Shown piece after piece: positions 1 through 10,999 of a stretch of 64,000 nt of DNA (its first letter is position 1; each line of letters opens with the position of its first letter). Origin of the DNA: Branchiostoma floridae (Eukaryota; Chordata; Leptocardii; Amphioxiformes; Branchiostomatidae); assembly GCF_000003815.2 (NCBI RefSeq), contig NC_049991.1, positions 13,177,755-13,241,754 on the forward strand, read 5' to 3'. The notes beneath the pieces were generated by a model that was not told the origin of the DNA, ran no database searches, and saw only the letters and a program-made list of their open reading frames with translations. Both the position numbers and the translations under genes were made by a program.

Positions 1-198
1 GTCTGACCTATGCGGTCATCTTCCCATTCACGTCATGCAAATCTATTGATAGTGTATTCAAGTATCCAGCAAAAACAGACGCACCGTAACGTACGGAACC
101 AATAGCAATCGACCAGAAGAGTCATCTACGGTACTAATTCCAGACAAAGTGGGCTCTGTTATTTTCATACCTAAAAACAAAATTCTCCTTTACTATAG

Positions 199-2224
199 GT
201 GTGAATTGCACAGATTCACAGGCACCCCTTGAGGCAGGTGAGAACGAGTACACCTGTGGTACCTGCCCGACAGGTATGGTGGGAGACGGAGAGTCTTGTT
301 CAGGTGAGGGGCAAACATATTTACGTCAATTGTATTTGGAAAAACTCGTTATGATATGAGCAATTTACGAACGTCTGGCAACAATCAAAGTTATTTCCAT
401 CTGATATCCACGTTTTATCCCCTGCAGATCTCGATGAATGTACCCTACCAAATGACGATCCGAACGTACACGCATGCGTGAACGCGGTCTGCCACAACAC
501 GGCTCCGGGATACAGGTGTGAGTGTCACCCTGGGTATGAGATGACCAATGACGTACGAACATGCCAAGGTGAGATACAAGCCAATACGTATCTTTGCAAG
601 AGAAACTTAATAGTTAACTGCATACTGCGCACTATACTACAAAAGACTATAAGAGTTTTGTTCCTTTTGTTTTGATTTTGCAGACATCGACGAGTGCACT
701 AGTGCGAGTCATGACTGCCATGAACATGCGCACTGCAACAACACAGCGGGAGGATTTACTTGCGCATGCTCAGAAGGTTTCACAGGGGATGGGCGATCTT
801 GTACAGGTACGTCATTTCTAGTAATACTTCTCCATTAACTGTCATCTTTTATTGCATGAAATTTACAACAGAGATCTGTTGCAGTCTTAAGTTTTGAAAA
901 ATGATTATGTGTACTTGTATGTGTAACCTTTGTCATATTACTTTCTTTCTTTTTATGTTCATTTTGAAAGAAGACCATCATCAATCCAAAACTTATTTTC
1001 TTTATTTCCTTTATCTAGATGTCGATGAATGCACTGCCTCATCTGGTGGTGATTGCAGTAACCTATGTGTCAACACTGCTGGGAGCTTCTATTGCGCATG
1101 CACAAGTGGCTATACTCTTGACGAAAACATGCAGTCCTGTATCGGTGAGTTTCAATCTTTGAAACTACATCAAAATATGAACAAAAATTATAATGTAATA
1201 GAGATACTAGTACATGTATTTAGATGTCAGAAAAGAAGTGTGAAAACGTTTATTACAATTGTTGGAACGGATTACAATCATCTTTTTCTCAGTTTTGGTT
1301 CATCGCCACCTTTTAACATTTCTCGTATGTCCAACAGTTGATAATTGCTTCTTGCTCACAGATACGGACGAGTGTGCCCTGGATATTGACGGCTGTTCCC
1401 ATGTCTGTACGAACACCGTGGGTGCCTATAACTGCAGCTGTCCGGTTGACTTCTCTCTGGGCTCAGACGGCAAGACTTGCCAAGGTAGGGGCACGAGCTC
1501 TTTTAGACTACCATGTAATTATGTATTATACTTTCTACATTTAGTATCAGGAACAAGTTGAAAATGAGACGTTTCTTTCATCCTTATGTGTCATTTCTAA
1601 TCTAATCTTGGGTAGCATCCTCCTTAGTTACCAATGGCTCTCCTTTTTTTCCCGTGGTAAGCAAGCCTTAACCACTGAGGATGGTGCTTATGCGTCCTGA
1701 AAACACCTTTTCGGGTGTTTTGACTGATGAATGACCATCTCATAATGCCTTCCATGCAGCTTCCGAACCGTGCCTCAACACAACCTGCTCTCCCAGTGGA
1801 GTAGCCTTCTGTGCCGTGGTCTCTGGGAATGAAACATGCAGTTGTGCAGATGGCTACAGTCTAAGTTCAAACGGAACGTTATGTGAGGGTGAGTCAAATT
1901 CTTATTATCTCTCTTTTACCAACTCTTGCACTAGGTCAACGTGCGCCACAGGTTGAATAGGCTCTTTGTCTATCTACTCAATAAATACATGGCCATCGAT
2001 TGTATATACAGCTGTGTCAATACGTATAACTCCAAAACAAATACCAAAATATTACAGTTCTAACGGCAAGAAATATTTGCTCACAGATATCGACGAATGC
2101 CAAAATGCTGTCAATTGTCAAGGACCTAACGTCTTGTGTAGGAACGTCCCTGGAAGCTACATCTGCGCATGTGCAAGCGGGTTTTATGCAACTGAAGGCT
2201 TTAATGGGTCTACAACATGCACCG
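199..2224 (+). other. Gene A EGF-repeat block (7 exons)
   Basis: Exon 199-303 encodes a Cys-rich half module (GVNCTD start, GMVGDGESC end). Exons 428-568, 684-806, 1019-1144, 1362-1484 and 2087-2224 each start with the calcium-binding EGF signature (DLDEC, DIDEC, DVDEC, DTDEC, DIDEC). Most carry the Asn/Asp hydroxylation pattern C-x-N-x4-[FY]-x-C, for example CVNTAGSFYC. Exon 1760-1888 is a non-calcium-type EGF (EPCLNTTCSPSG). Every intron is phase 1, the usual condition for exon shuffling. Calcium-binding EGF strings form rigid rods in matrix and receptor proteins. Confidence 0.85.
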
Positions 2225-5191
2225 GTTAGTAACAGTATCTCGTCTTTCGTCGTTTTAATATTGTGTGTTGTTCATTCTACCGCTTCGTTTTGTATCACTT
2301 GCTTTTCTCTAGTGCTTGAACAAAATCTCTCGCAATGTCCAACGTTTTGAAAATATCATATATAGAGAGATCCTGATACATAGACATATACAGGTGATAT
2401 TTAGATTAAAATGATACGCTGATGCATTCATGTTACTGACTAGTAAATCACATGCGGTAAAAATGTTTACTTTGTTCGTTTGTCTCGTTGGTTGCAGAAT
2501 CCAAGACATATGCGGCTGAAATACGGGTTACAAACCAAGTGTTCACTGCTGAACTGAGAGACCCAGCATCCACTGAATACAAAATAATGAAGACGAAAGC
2601 ACAAAGAACCGTAAGTACTTCTAGTTCTTTTGAAGTCATAATGACTGGGTATGTAGAAATGGCCCCAGCATAGGGAATCATTTCCAAGCCAAGTTTCCAT
2701 ATTCTTGTGTTGAGTTTATTGTTGCCTGACTGACATTCGCTTTTGTCTCAAAATACAGTTAGAAATGCTGTATAAGTCAGTAATGGACAACAGTTTCCTG
2801 GGCGTAACCGTGGACGGGTTCAGTAACGGGAGCGTCGTGGTCATCTTCACCTTAAACCTGGCGTCAAACACCACCCACAATGCATCATCGTCTGAGCACG
2901 CACTCAGGGAAGCCATCGGGTCATCGGGTGGGGGTGAGCTGGCAGTGGACGCAAGTAGCGTCACAGTTACAGGTAAGAATCATATAATTCTTCTGTTCCT
3001 GTAACATTGTGAAGAGTCTAAGTTTGTGTCTACAAGATAAAAATGTGATAGCACCCTTCTATGACATTAATTCCCCTCATATATATGCAATTATTGAAAT
3101 AACCGTTCGAAAACAAGTTTCCAACTATCACGTTTTTCTAAAATACCTTTCGGGGCTAAACAAATGTGCTAAATAACCAAGTCTTTGTGTTTTAGGTGAG
3201 CAATTCATTTAGCATGTTAAAGAACCCACCACGTCTGTCGTTAGGCGGTGGTGAACATCAGTCAATCTCTTACCCAGTCTGTCTGTACAAGAACAGGGCT
3301 GGTATCTTACAAAATATGTGGTTTACCAATTGTGTTATACAAGCGAACAAAATAGTAGGCCCCCACCCAAACACTTATAATGATTACTTATATCTGTAGA
3401 CATAGATGAATGTGCCAGTGACGTCACAAACCTTTGTGACGTCAATGCGGACTGTACCAACACGGATGGGGGGTACATCTGCACCTGTACTGATGGCTAC
3501 TCAGACGTGTCGGAGGGGGGCAGCATCTCGGGATCTACCTGTCAAGGTAATGGAACATCCCACTTAACATATAACTTAACTCGTGACATCTGTAACGTGC
3601 ATAAATTTGTTTAAAATCCACAAGTAACTAAGCATCATCTTAGTTAACAACATCGCATCTCTCATCCTCCCAACATCTGCTTTAAGATCAACAAAGCAAG
3701 CTGAAAGGGATATGTACGAGTCGATGAAGTGTTCTGATGTATGTAAAGAATAGGATAATGATCATAATCATATGGCTAGATCCCTTACACTGTACTTCTG
3801 AAGCTCAGAGGCTAGTCAGTAGGATTTTGAATGTATGAAGGTCGATGTGCGTTTTCTTGCATGCGTCAATTAAGCTCCCACGTTATCTAACAAGCAGCCA
3901 TTGTTATTTCACATAAAATCTTCGTCTACATCCATAGAGTAATGCGCAAAGCCCCTCTTGGGACATAGCCCTCAGGGATAGATGTTTTACTATAGCATGG
4001 CCGGTAGAAAGAATGCTATGGGGGACAGAGTTGTCTGGAAAGAGAGAGTGGAACTGGTCCTGGCAACCCACCTGTGATGATGATGATGATGGCCGGTAGT
4101 GGCGGTTACAACAAAATGGTACATGAAAACGAAATATTAAAAAGAGGAAGAAAATAAGTTAAGTGTAGATCTATACACATATTGGAATGTGTAATTCTCG
4201 TCCTCCCTGCCTGCCTTTGCAGCCACCCCGACCCCGTCAACGTCCCCGGACAGGAGGGCGGCTACCTCAGCCATCCTCATCACCTTCGGGGTGATGTGCA
4301 CCGTCAGCATCCCGACTCTGTGTCTGCTCCTCCTGATCAAGATCAAAAAGGTGAGTTCAGTCTCCTCTGTCTTACATTCTTTAACTGAAAGAAAGTGCCA
4401 ACATCAACCTTTCATCGTCTTTAAACTAGGCCCAAACGCAATTTGTCACAACTGGAGAACACACCGTTGCTAATCTATTGGAAATCATATATATATATAT
4501 CACTTTGATCAAGGAACGAAACTTGGTTAGGAGGAGAGCCGTTGAAATTGAAGCGCACGGATATTGTCCTTTGGAGTCAACTTCCCGTGGCCGTATTAAA
4601 ACTTACGAAACTACCTGTGTTCACTTAGTGGAGATTTTATCGGCAGGTGTCACGGCAGGTGTATCCGTGGATAGGATTTTCAGGGATTTTGATCCCTTGG
4701 GATAAGCTGTCATGTTATATGAAACGCAAGAGGGGCAAGTAGAACAGAAATAAACAATACATACAAATATACTGACACGGGTCCTCAGGGTTACAACACT
4801 AGCAGCCTAACTGATTGAGTCAAAAGTCTGACAGGCGTTTGGCATGGTCAGTTAGCGCTATTTGAACCCCCACTGTTACACATATACGAGAAAGAAAAAA
4901 TTTCTTTTTATGTTGAGTGGAATAAACTACTGAAACATGTGAACGTATTTACTTTGATCAGTATACCTTTGGTCTGTATACCTTGGCGAATTTTATGTTA
5001 AAGTGATATCACTAGTCTGTTAAAGAGAAACACATTCTAAAACAGTCATCACCAAATACAAGAAAACCACATGTTTGTTCGCACGAAAAAGATTGGACGT
5101 TTGATAGCGTGTTTGCTTTCTTTTGCAGAGATCAGCAGTGGAGCCATCTCCATCGGAAGGAGAGATAAACACAGGAAATGACGCCGAGTGA
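199..5191 (+). CDS. Gene A (3' part): EGF-repeat, SEA-domain transmembrane protein, paralog of genes B and C
   Basis: Only the 3' half of this gene lies in the window. Twelve exons can be joined with intact reading frame: 199-303, 428-568, 684-806, 1019-1144, 1362-1484, 1760-1888, 2087-2224, 2498-2610, 2759-2972, 3400-3546, 4223-4350 and 5129-5191 (TGA stop). All have AG acceptors and GT donors. EGF exons are symmetric phase 1-1; the SEA pair is split by a phase-0 intron. Domain order is a half EGF-like module, six EGF repeats, SEA, EGF, TM helix and a 20-residue tail. The first exons match the gene B exon at 33287-33532 closely, so the missing 5' part probably encodes mucin, NIDO, AMOP and VWD regions as in B and C (inference). 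It is shorter than B because the EGF exons equivalent to B 34229-35223 are absent. Likely a type I membrane glycoprotein on the cell surface. Confidence 0.85.
2498..2972 (+). other. Gene A SEA domain (2 exons) with canonical GSVVV cleavage motif
   Basis: Exons 2498-2610 and 2759-2972 are joined in phase 0. They match the SEA pattern: an N-terminal strand (YAAEIRVTNQVFTAEL), a helix, then a second exon with LYKSVM and GFSNGSVVVIFTLNL. GSVVV at 2828-2842 is the known autoproteolysis consensus (cleavage between G and S) of MUC1-type SEA domains. Genes B and C have the same two exon lengths (113 and 214 nt where complete). Confidence 0.8.
3400..5191 (+). other. Gene A membrane-proximal EGF, transmembrane helix and cytoplasmic tail
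   Basis: Exon 3400-3546 is a calcium-type EGF (DIDECASDVTNLC). Exon 4223-4350 encodes a Thr/Pro/Ser stalk followed by a hydrophobic helix (AILITFGVMCTVSIP then LCLLLLIKIKK) ending in a lysine stop-transfer cluster. Exon 5129-5191 gives a short acidic tail (RSAVEPSPSEGEINTGNDAE) and TGA. The large introns 3547-4222 and 4351-5128 contain no further coding exon that I can recognise. Confidence 0.8.
3930..4092 (+). mobile_element. Probable 3' end of a non-LTR retrotransposon (L2/CR1-like) in a gene A intron
   Basis: A short remnant reads NAMGDRVVWKERVELV followed by a stop. This resembles the common C-terminus of APE-type non-LTR reverse transcriptases (A..DR..W+..V). The stop is followed directly by a (TGA)n run at about 4074-4091, and L2-type LINEs often end in such a simple repeat. 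Only the last ~150 bp are visible and the family is uncertain. Confidence 0.4.
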
Positions 5192-5484
5192 GCAGTTCCC
5201 CGGGGTGTCTTTATCCGGGGAATGTCATTTCTTAAGGACGTTCAACTTCTTAAAGACGTGCTCTGCTCGCCTTAGATGGATTAAGAAAGTAGCATGTTAT
5301 TTTACAAGCACGAACGATGTAAAAAAAGATGAGCACAATGTAGAATATTACATACACAATTCGAGCTTCAGGTTATGTGTAAAGAGTATGTTTCAACACA
5401 GTGACTTGGGTTATATACCCAAGGCTGCATCGCACGCACAAAATCAAACAAAATGTATTTTTGAAAAGCTAGACGAATGTTTGT
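5192..5484 (+). other. Gene A 3' flank / probable start of 3' UTR
   Basis: Sequence after the gene A stop has no further coding signal. A 105-codon open frame starting at 5178 overlaps the tail exon in another frame and has no recognisable domain. The 3' UTR probably continues into or past the inserted MITE. AATAAA-type hexamers occur at 6451 and 6549, but both are inside that element, so the real polyadenylation site is not determined. Confidence 0.4.
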
Positions 5485-6568
5485 TACCTCCATGAAATGT
5501 CATGGAATGGAGGTTATATTTTCTGTTATGTGTCTCTGTCTGTGTAGATGATTACTCAAGAACGGCTGGATGGATTGGTTTCATACTTGTTGTGTTGGTG
5601 GGGTGTGATGAAAGCTCGAATCGATGAGATTTTGGGAGCCGTATCTGTCGTTATAATCGATGTAATAATATCAGAAATCACCCCTATATTTGAGATATAT
5701 TGGTACAGGCATCGTGCTTTATGTGTTTGTTAATGGGCTTAGCTCCAAGCAGATGGTGAGGTGACAGCTGTTTGGGGAACCCCGAGTTTTTTAAATATGA
5801 TAATTAGTTTTATTTATGTCTGCTCAGGATATCATGGAGATGTGAAGCGTAAGTATAATTGTAAGAAGTTGAGGTACATTTAACGATAATGCTTAACAGG
5901 TATGGATGTCTCACATACTGTACTGCTGATTTGAGTGACATGGTGATTAAAATGCCATTAGGTCCTCTCATCTGGGTTGGGTGTCAGAAGTTTTATGGGT
6001 GATACAGATGTTATGATTTTGTTACGATAAGGGACAGTTGTTAGTTGTCTCTTTCGTAGCCAATGGTACTTGTTTTTTAGCAGACAGGGTTGGCGCCAAG
6101 TATTCATCTTACAGCTGGTGTAAGGCTGTCAGAGGAAAGTGTGCATCTCGTTTTTGTACCGTGTGAACAGCTGATCTTATGACATATTGGTGGAAAATCA
6201 AATCACCATCTGACTAAAGTTGGCCACATCCCTTCTTCTTTCTGAGTTTCCCAACTTCCTCCCACCACACAGCTCTGAGGCACATAGTCGAACCTCAATA
6301 ATGCTGACAACCTTAGACATTTTAAATGGCAAACATCAAGCTTAAGGAACACCACGCTACCAAATGCCGTCGACCTCTTAAACGCACATTACACAATTAA
6401 GTGTCACATTTTGATAATTACTAATCAGATGGACATCCTCTGTGTCATTAAATAAATACACCACTACTTTCCCATAACATTTATGTTATATAACCATTAC
6501 TCTCAAATACAACCGACTATAAACATACATACCATCCACAAAAAAGCAATAAATATTTCATGGAGGTA
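5485..6568. mobile_element. ~1.08-kb non-autonomous DNA transposon with perfect terminal inverted repeats (mariner-like MITE)
   Basis: The ends are perfect 14-bp inverted repeats, TACCTCCATGAAAT at 5485-5498 and its complement at 6555-6568. Reading the outer TA as the target-site duplication leaves a 12-bp TIR, as expected for Tc1/mariner-type insertions. The left end has an extra internal palindrome (ACCTCCAT at 5486-5493, ATGGAGGT at 5507-5514). No transposase reading frame is present, so it would depend on an autonomous relative. Superfamily assignment rests only on the TA flank. Confidence 0.6.
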
Positions 6569-7262
6569 TGAGGTCCCGAACTCTAGTTTTTATATATTTT
6601 AAAGCTGCTAAGAAAAGATGCTGCAGTACGGTGTGTGTTTGTGTGTGTACACTGTTGTATCTAAAGAGTATACCTCATTGGTCGGCGCCTGTTGGTAACT
6701 GTTGGCGAATGACAGGCACACCACATGTAACAGTGAAGGGTGGACGATTTCAGGGAATATTAGAACTATAATAGAACTACACAAAACATTCATTTGTAAG
6801 AGTAACGTTATATGAGATTTTTTTAAACGTATTCAAATCCTGCAGTATAGTTTATACCCGTCAATGGTTGCTTTGCCTTGCCGGCTGTGTTTTGATAATT
6901 CTTGGCAAAGTCAAGGTCTTGTGCAATGATGCTCAGTCGTTTGTTTTTGTGTTCGTATAATCACGCTATTGTTTGAATTTGTACATGTATTTCCTCTTAG
7001 TCGAAGTGCTATCTTGTTTATCTGTAAACTGAACATCAGCTATCACGGTGATTTTACTTGGCGTGTACGGTCATTGCAGTACAACATTAGAATTGAATTA
7101 TAATCTGGCGGAGCTGAAACAGAGTTGAGTTGTGTGTTTTTTTTTCATTCAACAACCCACCAGGTACATGTGCATGTATGCCATCATGAAGTACATCACA
7201 AAAAAACGACTTCATTGGTGAGAAATGAACATGTGTGTATCTCATTTTTCAGTCCGAATATT
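6569..7262. other. Intergenic sequence without recognisable features
   Basis: AT-rich sequence with a short GT-rich patch just upstream near 6630-6650. No splice-supported coding exon and no RNA gene seen. Confidence 0.5.
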
Positions 7263-8335
7263 TAGTCCATGGGCCAGAGGGGTTTTTGGTACCACCGAGA
7301 GGGACAAGTGCTATCATGGATTTTTTGTATTAGTAGGAACTAAAGTTTATTTTAAGCCATGATAACCAGTTGTCATGCACAGCTTTCCTACTGTAATCAC
7401 GTGACCAAGTGACGTCATCCAAATTGACCTGGCCGTTTGGTCATTTATTGAAAAGGACGAGATAAATATGTAAAACATCAATAATTTCCAATGAAAATTG
7501 GTTTACATGTGAAAAATACCACAAGAATTACAAAGTATTAAGTTTTTTGTCGGTATTTAGCATCTTTAGGAAGTTATGAATCTTTAAAGGCTGATTTTTG
7601 GGGTAATTTTTGCGTAAAAATTACATTGTTTACTTTCCAAAACCAGGCATTTATTCAGCCTGCCTATGTGGCCTTGTTTGATACGTTTTCGTGATTTGCC
7701 ACATCTTTACCTGCATTTTGGGCTTTAAAGCAACAAAATCCGTCAATTCCAGCAGGAGTTACGAGTATTTCAATAATTACACCCAACGGACTTTTTATCA
7801 AATTTCTGCGAATATCGCAATGCATCAGGGGTAATCCAAGAGACTGTCTATAAACTAATCCATGTGGCCGAGTCAAAATGTTGATTTTTCTCAACATTTG
7901 GGGTAGTAGTAGGGCATTGGTCCATACATAAAAAAATGGCTACGTTTTGGGTAAAGTGCTGTTCACCGGTTGCCATGGCAACGGCCATTTTTCTAATGGC
8001 GATTTTCATCTGTTTATGGTCATTCAGTCGTTTGTATCATCAGTCATCATTTGTTGTTGATGGTATCTGACGTAATTCCGACTTACTTATTTGGTGTTTA
8101 CAAGTATAGAATTCTGACCTATTTCCCATCTAATAGCAAAAGATATCTTTAAGTTAGTCTGAATACGGATACAATTTGTGGAAATCTCACTATTATAACT
8201 GAATCAAAAACCGCTGTAAAATGATATCCAAAATGTATCCAAAATAGCTTTTCAGTAACAAAAGGATGTTTGCTTTTGATACTTGGTGCAAAATAGGCAA
8301 AATACTAGTATAACCTTAATACTGTTGAAAGCATG

Positions 8336-8415
8336 TTGGCGTCACTGTTGTGTCACGTACTGTTGTGTCACTATTGTGCCACACTTGGGTCACTCTTAGG
8401 TTACTGTTCGGGCAT
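8336..8415. repeat. Short degenerate minisatellite of GTCACTNTTGTG-type units
   Basis: Several imperfect units built from GTCACTGTTGTG and close variants follow one another with a period of about 14-17 bp. It lies inside the long-TIR block. Confidence 0.4.
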
Positions 8416-8682
8416 CTTGCCACTTGCGCTATTTTTTAACTTTCCAAAAATCGTCGCGCTTGCTTGTGTCATCTAGGTTCGCTCGCGTCACCTCTAGGTT
8501 CCGTGGGGTTACGTCTGCGGTGTCGAACCCCGAAGCGACGCAAGCGTGGCGCGAGTGTAGTGAGAGTGGACTTTAAGCCGGCTTTACAATTCATGCGGAC
8601 GCCGACCGAATTTGTAGCTCGGTCAAAGCTCGCCGAATGTCAACATCGCCCGAGTATCGGCTGTATTTTTCGCTGAAAATCT

Positions 8683-9624
8683 GCCCCCTTTACAAATGGA
8701 CGGAGCCCGTCCGACGTCCGTCCAACACAACTGATTATAATTTGTTAATGAGATTGTTTATGTCTTGAACATGGACGAAGTCAGAACTGACTAACCTTGT
8801 AAAAAGCCAATATTTGTGTCAAGTTTAATTTCTGAGTTGCGCGATATATGCAGGACATGAGTGGAGTGGACGGGCACACTGAAAACAATAATATCAACGG
8901 GAATGTTGTGATACACCAATCCGAAAACTACCACAAGAGCCACAAATTGAACAGACCAGTCTTATTTAACATAATACAATAATTTTGACAAAGCTGAAAT
9001 CGGGCGTACCTCGGGCGAACCTTGAGCGAACCTCGAGCGAAGGCCGGCAAAGGCCGTCCGAGTTTCAGATTGGAATAGATGATCTCACACATCCAAACCT
9101 ATAGCAAAAAAAATAAATACTGTCTTCGTGTCCAATTGCCTTACTTTATAAAAGGTACGCAGCTTTCTTAGAAAAGTTCATACAGTAGTCTTTATTTATC
9201 TTATATTTCGGAAGAACCTGTTTACTAAAGATGAAAACCCAAAACAAAGGCACGTGTTCAACACAGGTGTCCGAACGAGTCTGGCGCGAGGCAGAAGAGT
9301 TCGGGCAAACTCCGACCGAAAAAGAGAGAGTCAAAAACCGTCGGGTTGCCGCCCGAGTATTGGCCAAGTCTTGGCCATTGCTCGGACAAGCTCCGGTCGA
9401 GCTACAGGCAACCCATTGACGAGCTCTCCGAGCTCAACGCTCGCCGCCGAGGCCTCGCTGAAATTAAGCGCAGCTGCAAGTGCCCCGCAAACGCCGGCCG
9501 AGCTGCTAAAAATCGGCCGAGGCCCGCATAATCGCCAACACGCCGGTCATACTCCGGCCGAAAATGTCCATTTGGAGCTCGCCAACAACTCGGCCGAGCT
9601 AAATTCTTGATTTGTAAAGGGGGC
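8683..9624. mobile_element. CpG-rich ~0.94-kb inverted-repeat element nested in the long-TIR block
   Basis: A perfect 15-bp inverted repeat, GCCCCCTTTACAAAT at 8683-8697 and its complement at 9610-9624, bounds a segment unusually rich in CCGA/TCGG and GCTCGGCCGAGC-like words. A related second left-end copy occurs at about 8571-8595. The open frames inside (for example 9254-9610) have no recognisable domain and probably reflect the GC-rich repeat composition. Probably a non-autonomous DNA transposon. Confidence 0.45.
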
Positions 9625-9637
9625 TTTAGCACGGAAC

Positions 9638-9751
9638 GCCCGTATCGCCTGAGGAAACTTTTGTGTGAAACATTACCGACATCTCCATAATAATTACGAA
9701 GAAGGGACACCTAGCTATAGACAGCCCAGTGCGGCTCTTCTGCATTTTTCT
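9638..9751 (+). repeat. Direct repeat copy 1 (114 bp)
   Basis: Starts GCCCGTATCGCCTGAGGAAA and ends TCTTCTGCATTTTTCT. It is strongly similar to 10842-10956 in the same orientation, with scattered substitutions. A fragment resembling the following downstream sequence also appears near 9920-9990. The pair suggests internal duplication within the composite element. Confidence 0.65.
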
Positions 9752-10841
9752 TTTGTAACATTTGTTTGTAACATAATGGCAAATACGACCAAACGACAAT
9801 CAAATGTTCAGATTTTCATTTGTACATGTAAACACACACCAACGGATTTGCCCAGTCACCGGTCTGGGCGCAGGCGCCAACGGTGACAACCTCTGGGCCC
9901 CTAGACTGCCCGATCTGGTCTTTCTGCATTTTTCCTTGTTAACCGCATTGGTTCCGAACTCGCAAACTGGGCTGGTCGGTATAACCTCGAGTTCCAGACT
10001 TGCAGTTTCTTGGTTAAAAACAAAAACACAGAACGAACGATTCCCGACTTGTCATCTCAAAGACGGTATGTGCTGTTTTGAACCTTTTGTATTTGTATTT
10101 AAAGATGATCATCACATTTTGTTACATCATTTTCCTATGTTGGTTACGTTTGTGTCTGTTGTATACAGTCACACCTGTTACGAAGAAAATAAGGTGCACT
10201 GTTACAGGTAACGTTTGTAACTCCTGCCTATGATATAACCCTTGGGTCGAAAAAAGCTGTCATTTTTGGCTATCGTAAATGGAGACACAGTAGGGGGTGT
10301 GACTGAAAAATGGGTACATGTATATCTATCATTTTCAAGAAGCCTGAAATGGCATGAAGCATTGGAAAGAATGCTGATTCTAAAGCAAAATATAGAGAAC
10401 GTTTTCATGTAAGAAAGCTGACAAAATGTCCTGCAGAATGAAAGAATATATACTGTTGGTGCAGAAACGTTGACAAAACATTTCATCAACATCTTTCATT
10501 GACGTCGTCAAATAAAGATGGTCAGAATGGTGTAAAAATGTTTAAAGAGCAATTATCATGTTGCTTTCCTGTATCTATCTGAGGTGAATAAAACGGAGAA
10601 ACTTCAATGTGGACGTTGTCTGGACTTAATGAATAGTTATACAACATACATAAATGGTATGAAGTGGGTGGTTACGACCTAAAACCTGCACGATAAATCA
10701 ACTGTGATATTAATTAAGCAGTAAATAAAGATTTGTGAGGAAAATCATATATTACATTTATCGGCATTAAATCTTTTGCAAACACTGATGCAATATTTTG
10801 GTGTCACAATTAAGAAATGCCTTCTCATGAGCGCACAAAAT

Positions 10842-10956
10842 GCCCGTATCGCCTGAGGAAAACTTTTGAGGGAAACAATACCGACATCTCCATAATGATT
10901 ACCAAGAAGGGACACCTAGCTATAGACAGACCAGTGTGGCTCTTCTGCATTTTTCT
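10842..10956 (+). repeat. Direct repeat copy 2 (115 bp)
   Basis: Partner of 9638-9751, same orientation about 1.2 kb downstream. The CpG-rich element at 11008-11995 begins about 50 bp after it. Confidence 0.65.
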
Positions 10957-10999
10957 TTGGTCCCCGCATTTATGTCAAACCCACAAGCTGGACAGATCG

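Noticed and set aside
1660-1730. Terminator-like hairpin (AAAACACC...GGTGTTTT) in a gene A intron
   Set aside because: Bacterial-type termination is not relevant in this nuclear intron; a short chance or repeat-derived hairpin.
5178-5495. 105-codon open frame after the gene A stop
   Set aside because: Overlaps the tail exon in another frame, has no domain, and ends at the MITE; probably chance.
8464-9710. Several overlapping open frames in the GC-rich block
   Set aside because: CpG-rich repeat composition lowers stop frequency on both strands; no domain or splice-supported continuation.
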